NCBI GenBank assembly: GCA_017965425.1
Contig: JAGCPY010000067.1
Location: 124,001 to 188,000, forward strand
Source: Bacteroidaceae bacterium
GTDB taxonomy: Bacteria; Bacteroidota; Bacteroidia; Bacteroidales; Bacteroidaceae
Direction of reading: 5' to 3'
DNA: 64,000 bases
Positions 1 to 9,300 of the stretch are shown piece after piece. Position 1 is the stretch's first letter, and each line of letters opens with the position of its first letter. The notes beneath the pieces are model-generated. The model ran no database searches and was not told where the DNA came from. It saw only the letters and a list, made by a program, of their open reading frames with translations. A program made the translations under genes and the position numbers.

Positions 1-273
1 GTTCTTCTGCATGATGAGCCGGACAGGTTCGTTGCCTTCGCCTTCACGTGTGCCGAGTTCCAGACCCTGCCATCCGCTGACCAAGACCACAGACCAACGG
101 CAGTTGGATCTGATGCCAATCGTATCATCAATGGCATTTGCAGCAATGATCTTGTCCGGATTCACTTCCAAAAATTCCTTTGTAGGAGTACCCGCAGGTT
201 CCTCACCACTGCAAGCGGCAAAGAAAGATACGGCTGCGAGAGCTATGATGATAAATGGAAAATACGTTCTCAT
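1..273 (-). CDS. Secreted lipoprotein, N-terminal part (C-terminus beyond window)
   Basis: This reading frame runs from an ATG at 273 to the window edge without a stop, so only the first 91 residues are visible. The protein starts MRTYFPFIIIALAAVSFFAAC followed by SGEEP, a signal peptide ending in a lipobox-like FAAC, so it should be lipid-modified by signal peptidase II. After the anchor comes a segment with W-x-V spacing (RWSVVLVSGWQGLEL) resembling the beta strands of a BACON-type domain. It lies 37 bp downstream of the PEGA-domain gene on the same strand and is probably the last visible gene of that operon. The function is unknown. Confidence 0.7.
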   Translation of the reverse strand, partial: MRTYFPFIIIALAAVSFFAACSGEEPAGTPTKEFLEVNPDKIIAANAIDDTIGIRSNCRWSVVLVSGWQGLELGTREGEGNEPVRLIMQKN

Positions 274-309
274 AGAGACTATATAATATAGAAGGTATTA
301 CGTCGGATT

Positions 310-1878
310 TTAGAAATTGGCCAGCACGCCGATGTGCAAGGCAAAGCCACCCGCACTGAGGTCTGCTGTCTTGGCAACGCTCTTGAAAGCGTTGTCCTTA
401 CTGAGGGGGAAGTAGTATTCTGGCGAGACAAATGCATAACAATGCTGGAAGGGCACGGCCAGCAGTTTTGCACCGATGCTCATACAGAAAGTCGAAGCAC
501 CGTCACCATATTTCTCTGTTCCTTGCACCAGATTACAACCAAGACGATTCCACATGAAGCCCACCTGAGGAATAGCTGCAAAACGAGTGAAAAGACGGAA
601 CTGATAACCATATTTCACGGCAATGGAACTCATCTTGTAATTGACCGTACCTAAAAAGTGGGTGATGTTGGAGTTGTTGGAATCTTCGCCATACCAGTTG
701 ATGTCGTCAGAGGAACCTGTGCCGAAAGTATAGCTGACCTGCGCATCGTGGTTCTTATAGGTATAACCCGCCAACACCGTTGGGCCGCCCATCGAACGAA
801 TCGTATAGGCTACACCAAAGTACAAAGCCTGAGGCTTCACGTAGTTGATGCGTTCCAAGGTCACCGTGTCTGCGGTAATCTGGTAGCGCGCCACATTGAA
901 CTCTCGGGTTTGCGAAACGTAGCCTTTCCGGCTGAACTCGAGCGAATGGGTGCCGACGGGCACCGACTGAGGCTCTGTCAGGTCGATGGGTGTACGTCCG
1001 TCGATGGTGGCAGCGAGACTGCGAGGACGGGTATAGATGTTCAGATAACCCGTATGTGGCGTTGGGGGCGTGGCTTTCACCACATTGTCCTGCAAGGCAG
1101 TGACGGTAAAGGCGGTCTTCACGGAGTCGCAGTTCGCCTTACGCGTTTCCACGATATACTTGCCTTCGCGCAACTGACTTTGCCAAGTGCCGGTGCCGAC
1201 CTTCTGACCTTGGAAGAAGATGTCGGCATTGCCGTCCACGCTGACGTTGATGTCACCATAATGGTCACTCATGTCGCGCATATCCACGTTGTAGATTAAG
1301 TTGGACTTCTTGCCGGATGTCTGTTCGCTGGCTGTCGTCACATAGACCGTATCGACCCCTTCGAAACGGTTGTTCACGGCCTTAATCTCATGCTTGCCAT
1401 AGTTCAGATAGCGGTTATACAACGGCGCCTTGCCCGCATACTCACCGTCAATGGTGATTTCCGCGCCAGCCACCGTACCCGTGATGGTAGCATAGCGGCC
1501 CGTGCCGATGTCGATGAGCATCTCGTAGGTGCGTCCGCCCTCGATGGTAACGGGATAGACATAGTTGCGCAACACGCCGAACGCCTGATGCTGAATGGTC
1601 AGCTTCTGAGCATATCGCGGCACATAAAGCCAAATCTCACCGGGTTTCTCCTTCGTGCCAACGATTCCTAACGAGCCTCCATCAAAGTTGAAACCGCGTT
1701 CCAGCGTGACAATCTTGATGAGAGCCGCCGTCTCACCGTTCTGGTCCATCTCCTGAGTGCCTCGCGTATTTGCCGTCAGGTCAGTCTCTAAAAGTTGGAA
1801 GCCGACCACTGACATTTCTTGGGCCGACACAGCTGCTGCAAAACAACTGACAAGAACGGCCATCTTTATGCTTTTCAT
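310..1878 (-). CDS. PEGA-domain protein with C-terminal outer-membrane barrel-like region
   Basis: A 522-residue exported protein with a signal peptide (residues 1-19, ending VSAQ). Residues about 130-185, 205-255 and 270-335 look like PEGA-type repeats: each has a short beta motif with an 'I-D-G' or equivalent turn (EITIDGEYAGKAPL; AATIDGRTPIDL) followed by a G-x-H/Y-x-x-x motif. The last 170 residues alternate aromatic and polar residues in strands (LYFGVAYTIRSMGG, and the terminal FALHIGVLANF), suggesting a small outer-membrane barrel. PEGA domains are usually surface-associated, but no enzymatic residues are evident. The gene lies 36 bp after the transglutaminase-like gene, so the two are probably co-transcribed. 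Its role is inferred as an envelope structural or sensing component. Confidence 0.7.
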   Translation of the reverse strand: MKSIKMAVLVSCFAAAVSAQEMSVVGFQLLETDLTANTRGTQEMDQNGETAALIKIVTLERGFNFDGGSLGIVGTKEKPGEIWLYVPRYAQKLTIQHQAFGVLRNYVYPVTIEGGRTYEMLIDIGTGRYATITGTVAGAEITIDGEYAGKAPLYNRYLNYGKHEIKAVNNRFEGVDTVYVTTASEQTSGKKSNLIYNVDMRDMSDHYGDINVSVDGNADIFFQGQKVGTGTWQSQLREGKYIVETRKANCDSVKTAFTVTALQDNVVKATPPTPHTGYLNIYTRPRSLAATIDGRTPIDLTEPQSVPVGTHSLEFSRKGYVSQTREFNVARYQITADTVTLERINYVKPQALYFGVAYTIRSMGGPTVLAGYTYKNHDAQVSYTFGTGSSDDINWYGEDSNNSNITHFLGTVNYKMSSIAVKYGYQFRLFTRFAAIPQVGFMWNRLGCNLVQGTEKYGDGASTFCMSIGAKLLAVPFQHCYAFVSPEYYFPLSKDNAFKSVAKTADLSAGGFALHIGVLANF

Positions 1879-1914
1879 TAACTCTTAATTTGGTTCACCA
1901 TTTACATCGCTTAC

Positions 1915-3798
1915 TTATTCACCTCTTTTATTTTCCAGCAGAATCAGGCTCACTTCTGCACAATCCATGAACTGATCCATCGGTTCGCCGACAGGAGCAC
2001 CCCAACCTATGATGGTCGGGTCACATACATAGTAGCGCTCGTTGTCCAGCATATAGTAGGTGCCTGGGATGTTCTCGCTCAGATGTACGCCCATCGCCAA
2101 GTGACCGGGATAGTAGATGAGAACACATTTCAAACCCAGCAGGTCACGAATCAGGCGAGACAACAGGATGGAACGGTCCTCACAGTCACAGTAGGGATAG
2201 AAAAGGGTTTCCTCCGCAAAGAAAGGACGGTCTGCACCCCAGACTTCCTCGTCGTACTTGTACTCGAAACCCGTCTGAATCCAATTCAGCAGACGGTTCA
2301 CAGACTCCACCTCGGAGAGGCCTTCGAGCTTCTTGCGCAGTTGGGGATAAAGGGCATCTGCCACTTCAGACTCTATAGGGGTGTTGGCATACATCGCCCA
2401 ACGCGTCATGAAGTCGTCGTTCACCGTGGAACTGGGGTATTTGTTGTAGAAATCAATCAGATGTTTGTTGACGGTATAGGTCAGCTGGATGTCGGGATAG
2501 CGTTCGCACTTCACCGTCCGGGCGGCAGAGGGGTCGAAGTCCAACTGCTGTTGCTCGGTCAGATACAGCGACAACGAACGCTCATTGGGATAGGGTACAT
2601 TGCAGATGGAAACATTGGATGCCTGGAAGTCAAACGGATAGAAATACATGTTGTCGATATAGAAATAATCCTTGTCATAAATGTAATGCTCACTCCCGTA
2701 GAGCATGAACAACTGCTGACCATCGCGGCAAAGGCGCATCCGATAGCCCGACTGGCAATAGACGTAGGCCATCAGCATCGTGGCTTCGTTGCCCTCGCCC
2801 TGACAGGCAATGGCTATTTGCTTGAGCACCTGCAAATATGCCCAGTCACCAAGATGCTTTTCAAAGCGCAGGTCCATACAATCGCGGATGAGGTTGTTAT
2901 AGCGCTTGTCCGACAACTGCATCCATGCGGCTGAGAGGCTGTTCGGAGACAGATCCACAAGCTGAAACTTGTTGGCTGGGTCAAAACGCACGGAAAATTC
3001 CGTACCCCAGACCATCACCTTCACCTTGAACGGGTCAGGCACCTCGGTCTGCTGCTCCTGGATGTGAGTGTAGGGCGTGGGTTGCGGAGAGGGGACGGCC
3101 ACCTCCACCACTTTCTTATGCTTGCGGAAGAAGCTGTTGGTGGGAGCCGTGGCGTTCTTCTCGGTCTTCAAGGGGAGCACGTGCTCATCGGCGGGTTTCG
3201 GTTTGCCAGGCGAAGACTCAAAGTTTTTCCATCCGTCTTTGATGAACTCGGCATATTCGCGGTTCACTTCGTCGCGGAAAGCATCCCATTCGGCGTTCAC
3301 GCTCTTGACGAATTGATCAAATTCTCCTTCGAGATCCCACTCCTCGTCAACCAACTCCGAGAACGCATCGTCCGTCTTGGGTTTCTCGGTCTTCTGTAGT
3401 TCACGCGTGACCGTAGCTACGTCGGAATGGCGGCTGGCAATGGCTTTGCCGCCACTGACAACCTGTTCAATCATGTAATTGATATACTGCTTCGTGAGCT
3501 TACCGACCTTGTTACGGTTATCGGCAATCATCGTGGAGATACTGGCCGTGCCGGGGGTTTGCAGCGTGTAGCGCTCGTTCTTCTCGGCGTCAATCACTTG
3601 CAGGGAGCCTTCATAGGGGATGACGACCTTCGTCGAGCCACTTAACTTCGCACCCGCCTGAACAGGCTTGTCGCCGAAGTCGCCCTTCTGCATCACCTTC
3701 CCTGCAATCTTATAGACCACATACGTTTGTGCAGATGTCTTGGCCAATGACAGCATGGCCAACAAAACGAAACAAGAGATAAATCTACGTACTATCAT
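1915..3798 (-). CDS. Secreted transglutaminase-like protein with FecR-like N-terminal region
   Basis: A 627-residue protein with a signal peptide (about residues 1-23, ending KTSAQ). Residues 25-95 (KVMQKGDFGDKPVQAGAKL...) resemble a FecR-type beta domain. A linker containing a WDAFRDEVNREYAEF segment follows. The C-terminal third has a transglutaminase/papain-like triad arrangement: Cys in YPYCDCEDRS, His in GHLAMGVH and Asp in CDPT. It is clearly paralogous to the protein at 30142-31845, sharing the linker motif, HLGDWAYLQ, YCQSGYR and the catalytic segments, but that protein lacks the FecR-like part. The neighbours are a CHASE2 protein upstream, across a repeat-filled gap, and a PEGA barrel downstream. 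A cross-linking or proteolytic role in the periplasm is inference; the substrate is unknown. Confidence 0.72.
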   Translation of the reverse strand: MIVRRFISCFVLLAMLSLAKTSAQTYVVYKIAGKVMQKGDFGDKPVQAGAKLSGSTKVVIPYEGSLQVIDAEKNERYTLQTPGTASISTMIADNRNKVGKLTKQYINYMIEQVVSGGKAIASRHSDVATVTRELQKTEKPKTDDAFSELVDEEWDLEGEFDQFVKSVNAEWDAFRDEVNREYAEFIKDGWKNFESSPGKPKPADEHVLPLKTEKNATAPTNSFFRKHKKVVEVAVPSPQPTPYTHIQEQQTEVPDPFKVKVMVWGTEFSVRFDPANKFQLVDLSPNSLSAAWMQLSDKRYNNLIRDCMDLRFEKHLGDWAYLQVLKQIAIACQGEGNEATMLMAYVYCQSGYRMRLCRDGQQLFMLYGSEHYIYDKDYFYIDNMYFYPFDFQASNVSICNVPYPNERSLSLYLTEQQQLDFDPSAARTVKCERYPDIQLTYTVNKHLIDFYNKYPSSTVNDDFMTRWAMYANTPIESEVADALYPQLRKKLEGLSEVESVNRLLNWIQTGFEYKYDEEVWGADRPFFAEETLFYPYCDCEDRSILLSRLIRDLLGLKCVLIYYPGHLAMGVHLSENIPGTYYMLDNERYYVCDPTIIGWGAPVGEPMDQFMDCAEVSLILLENKRGE

Positions 3799-3853
3799 AA
3801 TGTCGATGAATATTAACTTGTTTTAAGTTTAAGATGAATGAGCAGTAAGTATT

Positions 3854-4345
3854 GAGCAGCCTGAAAGGCCAATGAGCAAGCACTGAAGCGCCCCAACGGG
3901 GCAGCAAGCAGTTTGAGCGGACTGTAAGGCCATTGAATAAGCACTGAAGCGCCCCAACGGGGCAGCAAGCAGTCAGCCCAGGGCAACGCCCTGGGTACAA
4001 AGGTTCATGGTATATTCGCCCTGTAAGGGCAAAAGCATTCCTAATCTGATAGGACATAACGTTCATCATAGGATATACTATCTTTTCTTCACGGAACCCT
4101 TCTGGTTCTTCATCTATTCGCGGGGTGGCCGACATATTGATGCCGGTGGCCGAGATGTTCATCCATGGTGGGTGGACTAACCGCTTTAATATGGAATATG
4201 ATATGCAGAAATGATTGAGACATCGATTCTATGCTTTTGCCCTTTCAGGGCGAGTTTTTCCCCATCGTGCATACCCAGGGCGCTGCCCTGGGCTGACTGC
4301 TTGCTGCCCCGTTGGGGCGCTCCGCTGACTGCTTGCTGCCTGGCT
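3854..4345. repeat. Complex intergenic foldback repeat cluster
   Basis: This gap between two minus-strand genes is filled with short palindromic modules. On the left a 61-bp unit is tandemly duplicated; the shared 35-bp core, which contains GCGCCCCAACGGGGC, lies at 3878-3912 and 3939-3973. It is followed by a CCCAGGGCAACGCCCTGGG palindrome and a GCCCTGTAAGGGC palindrome. The same modules recur in opposite orientation at about 4231-4345, so the whole region can fold on itself around a loop of roughly 190 bp. Open frames here (for example 3785-4162 minus, 4211-4447 plus) translate the palindromes and are not believed to be genes. Confidence 0.8.
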
Positions 4346-4421
4346 GACATCTTGCCGGACTCTCCGCTGCTGCGTATTCATTCTTCCAAAATTAACTTGA
4401 AACCATTGGAAAGCCAGGCCC

Positions 4422-5555
4422 CTACCCTTTCTCAGGCTCAAAGATAGCCTTGTAGAAGCCTTCGGCGGTGGCGATGAACGCAATGCCGGAGAAGGCCCAG
4501 CCGAGGTTCAAACTGATGGAGAAGAAGTTGAAGAGCATGAAACCGATAAAGGTCAGGATGGCCATCCAGACGAACTTGATGTAGCCGATGACCATCAGCG
4601 AGGTCATGAACGTGCGCATAAACGGCGACTTGCGGCGGCGCAACTGGTCGTTTTTGTAAATCGTCAAGGCCCAAGAGGTTATCATGACAATGAAAATGGA
4701 AATGAGCCAGGTCAGCCACGTCGGCAGCTCTTTGATGGAGTTCTTGTTGATGAGCGTCTGCACAGCGTAAGCCAGCACCTCCACACCCGGAATCTTGCCC
4801 AAGGTCGTGTAGTGCATGTCGTGCTCATCTTTCATGGCACCAAAGAGGACGATGTGATCTTGAATGAGCTCGGGATGCTCCATGACTTCAAAGGCATGGA
4901 TGGTGCGGAACTCAGTAGGGCGGTAATTGATATTGATGTCTTTCAGCTGGGTCTTCGCCACCTCCGTGCCGGCGTACGTGTTGGCCACCAAGAGGCTGAA
5001 CGACGTATAGGTCTTGCCATTCAGGCTCTCGCCAAGGGCTACCGTGCGCTTCAGCCCTTCATAGAGGTCACGGGGCATGTTCGCAAAACCTTCCTTCGGC
5101 TGGGCTTCTTCGATAAAGAACGACTGAACCTTGTCTTTATAGGTCTGTTCTTCGGCCTGATAATCCAGCAGTTTCGCCTGCCAGACGATATTGTCGTAGG
5201 TCTTGGCGATGTCCACCAACCAACGGTCGCTGGCCGTGTCTTCCTTCAGGCCTTCGAACACAATATCCACACCGACGGCCTTGGGCTCAAAGGCCATGAT
5301 TTCTTCCAAAGCCTGAGCCAAGTCACTGCGCGCCATGAGGTCCGTCATGTCAACAATCGTGATGACGCGGCTCGTATCTGGAGCGCCGGTGCTTTGCAGA
5401 ATCTGGGTGTAAATGTCGGCCATCGAAAAGTTCTTCAGCGCACGCTGAATAGGACCCATGAACGACAAATTAAAGGTGACCATGGCATAGAATCCTACGA
5501 CCAGAAAGGCGAATAAAGCGATCACCAAATAGCGGAATTTACGGAAAAAATTCAT
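4422..5555 (-). CDS. CHASE2-domain membrane protein without output domain
   Basis: About 377 residues. A first membrane segment (YLVIALFAFLVVGFYAMV) is followed by a roughly 250-residue extracytoplasmic region with CHASE2 features: ITIVDMTDLM, a PKAVGVDIVFE segment and the closing DHIVLFGAMKDEHDMHYT...IPGVEVLAYAVQTL. Three hydrophobic helices end the protein. In other bacteria CHASE2 normally senses signals for a kinase, cyclase or protease output, but no output domain is present here, so signalling must go through partners or the protein is structural. I chose the ATG at 5555, next to the membrane segment; an in-frame ATG at 5567 is also possible. It is the first gene of the run toward the FecR/transglutaminase protein, and CHASE2 is often genomically linked to FecR-type proteins. 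Confidence 0.75.
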   Translation of the reverse strand: MNFFRKFRYLVIALFAFLVVGFYAMVTFNLSFMGPIQRALKNFSMADIYTQILQSTGAPDTSRVITIVDMTDLMARSDLAQALEEIMAFEPKAVGVDIVFEGLKEDTASDRWLVDIAKTYDNIVWQAKLLDYQAEEQTYKDKVQSFFIEEAQPKEGFANMPRDLYEGLKRTVALGESLNGKTYTSFSLLVANTYAGTEVAKTQLKDININYRPTEFRTIHAFEVMEHPELIQDHIVLFGAMKDEHDMHYTTLGKIPGVEVLAYAVQTLINKNSIKELPTWLTWLISIFIVMITSWALTIYKNDQLRRRKSPFMRTFMTSLMVIGYIKFVWMAILTFIGFMLFNFFSISLNLGWAFSGIAFIATAEGFYKAIFEPEKG

Positions 5556-5616
5556 GTCTGTACACATTTTTGGTGCAATATTACAAAAATTATCTGACTT
5601 TACGCCAAAAAGGGTG

Positions 5617-5624
5617 CAAAAATA
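5617..5624 (-). promoter_or_regulatory. TAnnTTTG promoter (-7 box) for the CHASE2 gene
   Basis: Reads TATTTTTG on the minus strand, followed by GCACC, about 60 nt upstream of the CHASE2 start. It matches the Bacteroidetes primary sigma -7 consensus TAnnTTTG. A clear -33 box was not identified. Confidence 0.5.
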
Positions 5625-5751
5625 ATATCATTTAACAACTCACTTTAGGGGAGCATCACCAACTGGGCCTCGCTCAAAATAGGAGTTCGGTACTCATTAT
5701 CAACTGAAAAACGAAAACAAGCATGAGTGAAGGCCGCCCACATTGGCCGCC

Positions 5752-6016
5752 ACTCTCCCCATACCCCTGGTTTTCACAAAAAAACCTCAATCCCTCACCA
5801 TTTGAGATAATCATCTGAAAGTGTGCCGCTTGCAGGTGAGGGAATGGTGAGGGAATGGTGAGGGATGGTGAGGGAATATGTTTTCTTCAGGCTTCTATTT
5901 GCAATCCCTCACCTTCCCTCACCATTCCCTCACCGTTCCCTCACCTGTAAAGCACTGAATAACAACCAGATGAGTCACAAGGTGAGGGATTGAGGGATTT
6001 TTGACGAAAAGACAGG
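5752..6016. repeat. CCTCACC foldback repeat element, copy 1
   Basis: An intergenic element bounded by CCTCAATCCCTCACC on the left and its near-inverse GGTGAGGGATTGAGGG on the right. Inside are short direct repeats of GGTGAGGGAAT (about 5834-5876) and, facing them, the reverse-complement series CCCTCACC (about 5904-5945), so the element can form a long hairpin. The left and right margins match those of a second copy at 62753-63162. No coding frame is supported inside. Confidence 0.75.
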
Positions 6017-6055
6017 TATAGGAGGAGGAGCGAGGCAGGTCTTGACCATTTGCCC

Positions 6056-6297
6056 GGAAGGTATATACCTTCTCGCGGAAGGTGTAAGCCTTTCAGGCTA
6101 AAGGTGTTTAGACACACCAAAGGTATGATTGGTGTCCGGGGAAAATTGCAAACAATCTCTACATTGCCTGTCTAACAGGCTTTTCCTAAGATGCTGCAGT
6201 GAAAGGGGCTTGCGGCGGCCTAAAAGGCCGCTTTTTTACCGGACACCAATAAAAAGGTATATACCTTCCGAGAGAGGAAAAGTATATACCTTTTATA
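6056..6297. repeat. Array of ~22-bp GGTATATACC/GGTGT repeats interrupted by a MITE
   Basis: Units of about 20-22 bp starting AAGGTATATACCTT or AAGGTGT occur at roughly 6058, 6079, 6101 and 6119. They resume after the inserted element at 6253 and 6281. The core is palindromic (AAGGTATATACCTT). Related arrays built on AACGTGTACACCT occur at 44619-44706, 49209-49306 and 63206-63249. Confidence 0.6.
6127..6251. mobile_element. Short non-autonomous transposable element (MITE), copy 1, 125 bp
   Basis: The ends are perfect 12-bp inverted repeats, ATTGGTGTCCGG at 6128-6139 and CCGGACACCAAT at 6239-6250. The flanks CAAAGGTAT (6118-6126) and AAAAGGTAT (6252-6260) match at 8 of 9 positions, as expected for a 9-bp target duplication. 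However, both flanks also belong to the surrounding repeat array. The interior has no open frame and includes GGCGGCCTAAAAGGCCGC followed by a T-run. A 9-bp duplication fits IS1- or IS4-type transposases; no such gene is present in the window. Confidence 0.75.
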
Positions 6298-6314
6298 TGA
6301 AAAGAGTATCCAGA

Positions 6315-9300
6315 TCAGCGGACGACGAACTTGCGGCCTTCCACCACATAAACGCCCTTGGACAAGCCCTGCAAAGTGGTTGCATGGCGCCGCACGAGAC
6401 GACCGGACAGCCCATAGACATCGGCGCCAGAGGAGGGTAACAGAAGATCATCCACAGCCGTCATGTCGGGTTTCACGGTCAGCTTGCCATTGCGATAGAC
6501 GAACGTGTAGTTCTCGGCCTCGCCACCCGACACGATGATGTCGTAGGTGCCTTCAGGGCTGGTCACCGTGGCCTCGGTCGTGGCGGTGGGGGCTGTCGTG
6601 AGCACGTCCTCGGTTTCACCGTTACGGAAGCCGATGTACGAAATCGTGAACTCGGGATTTTCCTTACCCACCATGCGGCTGTAGTTGCCGACAGCTGCCA
6701 GCAACGGAGCTGGCGTGATGGTCAGGGTGCCATTGATGAGCTGGTGACCGGAACCTCTCAGCGTGCCCTGGGACACGACAATCGGATATTCGCCGACGGG
6801 GCTGGTGGCAGTAGCCTCACAAGTGATGTCGGGCTGACCTCCGATGACCTTGCCTTGAATGGTATAGGTCAGCTCGGGGTTCGCATCGCCGTATGTGCGT
6901 TTGAAGCTGGCGGCGGTGATGGTCAGCGGTTTCTGTGTCTCGCCGCTCACCGTGAGCTTGCCGTTTACGTAGGTGATGACGTAGTTCTCTGCCGAAGCAC
7001 CGGAAACCACAATCTCATAAACGCCTTCGTCACTGTCAATGGTGGCTTCCGTCGTGGCTACTGGCTTCGTGGTCAAGACGTCCTCTGTCTCGCTGTTCTT
7101 GAAACCTGCATAGACAATCTTGAATTCAGGATTCTCTTGATAGGCCTCGCGCAGATAATCGCCTACGGAAATCGTCAGCGGGGCCGGCTCAATGGTCAGC
7201 GTGCCGTTCACCAGGGTGTGGCCTTCGCCGTCGATGCTGCCTTGGACAACGACGATGGGATAGGTGCCGACTGGAGACAGGACGGTGGCTTCGCAGCTCA
7301 CCGACGGCTCGCCGTCAAGGATTTTGCCTTCCACATCCACTTCAAAGGCGGGATTCTCGTCGCCATAGACACGGGTGTAGCTGTGGGCGGTGAGCGTCAG
7401 CAGCTTTTGGGTCTCCGGTGTCACGATGAGCTGGCCGTTCTGATAGCTGAAGGTGTAGTTCTGAGCCTGTCCGCCAGCAACCACGATGTCGTACGTGCCC
7501 ACGGGGCTTTCGGCGGTGGCCACGGTGGAGGCCTGTGGTTGCGAGCTCAGAACGCGCTCGGTCTCGCCGTTCTTGAAGCCTTCGTAGGTCAGCTCAAAGG
7601 ATGGATTCTCCTCATGCTGCTCGCGGCTATAGCTGCCGACAGAAACAGTCAGAGGAGCTGGTTCGATGGTCAGCGTGCCGTTCACCAACGTATGTCCGCT
7701 GCCACCAATGCTGCCTTGGGAGATAACGATGGGATAGGTGCCGACAGGCGACGTGGCCGTGGCCTCGCAGGTCAACGTGGCCTCGCCGGAAAGCAACTTA
7801 CCTTGGACGTCATAGACGAACGTGGGATTCTCGTCGCCGTAGGTGCGCGTATAGCTGCGTGCTGTCAGCGTGAGCTTCTTTTGTGTGGCAGGTGTCACGG
7901 TGAGCTCTCCGTTCTGATAACTGAGCGTGTAGTTTTGTGCCTGGCCGCCAGAGAGGGTGATGGGATAGGTGCCGACGGGACTGTCTGCCGTTGCCGTGGT
8001 CGAGACCACCGGCTTCTCCGTCAGCACGCTCTCGGTCTCGTTGTTCTTGAAGCCAGAATAGCTGAGCTGGAAGGCCGGATTCTCCTCACCTACTTCACGG
8101 GTGTAGGTGCCGGTGACGCTCACCTGCAACGGGGCGGGTGTGATGGTCAGTGTGCCGTTCACCAACGTCTTGTTGCGGTTCTCCACCGTGCCCACGCTGA
8201 CGACAATCGGATAGGTGCCGACAGGCGACGTGGCCGTAGCCTGACAGGAAAGAGCGGGCTTGCCACTCAACAAAGTGCCGGAAACGGTGTATTCCAAAGC
8301 GGGGTTGGCTTCGCCATAAACACGTGTGAAACTCTTGGCCGTCAAGGTGACGGGAGTGTTGAGACGTTCCTGCTCTGCATCAAACTCTGCCTGTGTCATC
8401 AGACGCAACTCGGCAGGTGTCCCTGCGGGAACTTGCAAATAAGCTGTGTTGGCAGGGATGAACTGCGAACTGCATTTGTTCACGAAGCCCAACGAGCCGT
8501 CAGACAGCTTTCCGAGCACACGCATCGTGGAAGCGTTGAACGCCACTTGGTTGACATGTTTGTAGAGGTCGCAGTTGAAGTAGACACCCTTGAGCTGGTT
8601 GCCGCTGACACTCGTGGGAGTCGTTATCATCGGCTCCAGCTTGTTGTCTACGGCCTTCGACGAGGTGCTCTGAATGATAACAGGTGTAGCAGGAGGAACC
8701 GTACCAGACACCTCTTTCCAGATGGCGATGCCGTCCTTCACGCCTGTAATGTAATAGGCTTTCGTCTTGTCCGACAACATCTTATATCCGTAGGATGCAT
8801 AGAGCGTCTGGTAGTACTGGTCACCGACTTTCACCTGCGGAGCAACGCCCAGATATTGGTTGTCATCGGTCGTGACAGGGATGACGCACCATGCACGGGT
8901 TTTCGTGTTGCTGGTGGATAACTGACCCACATCCACATCTTCATTCCTGTCGCTGAGATAGACGGTGGTGCCTTCCTTGGTCTTCAGCGCATAGTACATG
9001 TTATCGCGAAGATGCTGCAAATCTACATAGAAGGCAATGATCTCATACATACTGGTGCCTTGTGCCCCCAGGTTATAGGCGGGACGACCAGCCGTCGAGG
9101 TGCCCTGATACTGAATGTAGATGATGGAGCCGGGATTGCTCTCAACACGTTCGAAACCTTTCAAGGACTGAATGGCCTGCAAGTCTGCCGAATTGGTGGT
9201 GTAGTTGATGCTGCCGCGATTGTCTATCACGGAGATGTAGCGTTTTGTCGTGTAGTTTTGGACGCGATAGAAACCATTGGTAATCACATCCTGTGCTTGG

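Noticed and set aside
3785..4162. A 125-codon minus-strand frame and other frames (4211-4447, 4229-4483) around the CHASE2/transglutaminase gap
   Set aside because: They translate the palindromic repeat modules (repeated CPGLTACCPVGAL-like peptides), overlap a real gene start, and have no promoter or family resemblance.
6744..8921. A 725-codon frame on the plus strand opposite the MBG-repeat gene
   Set aside because: It is the antisense shadow of a strongly repetitive coding sequence; the minus-strand product has a signal peptide and clear domains.
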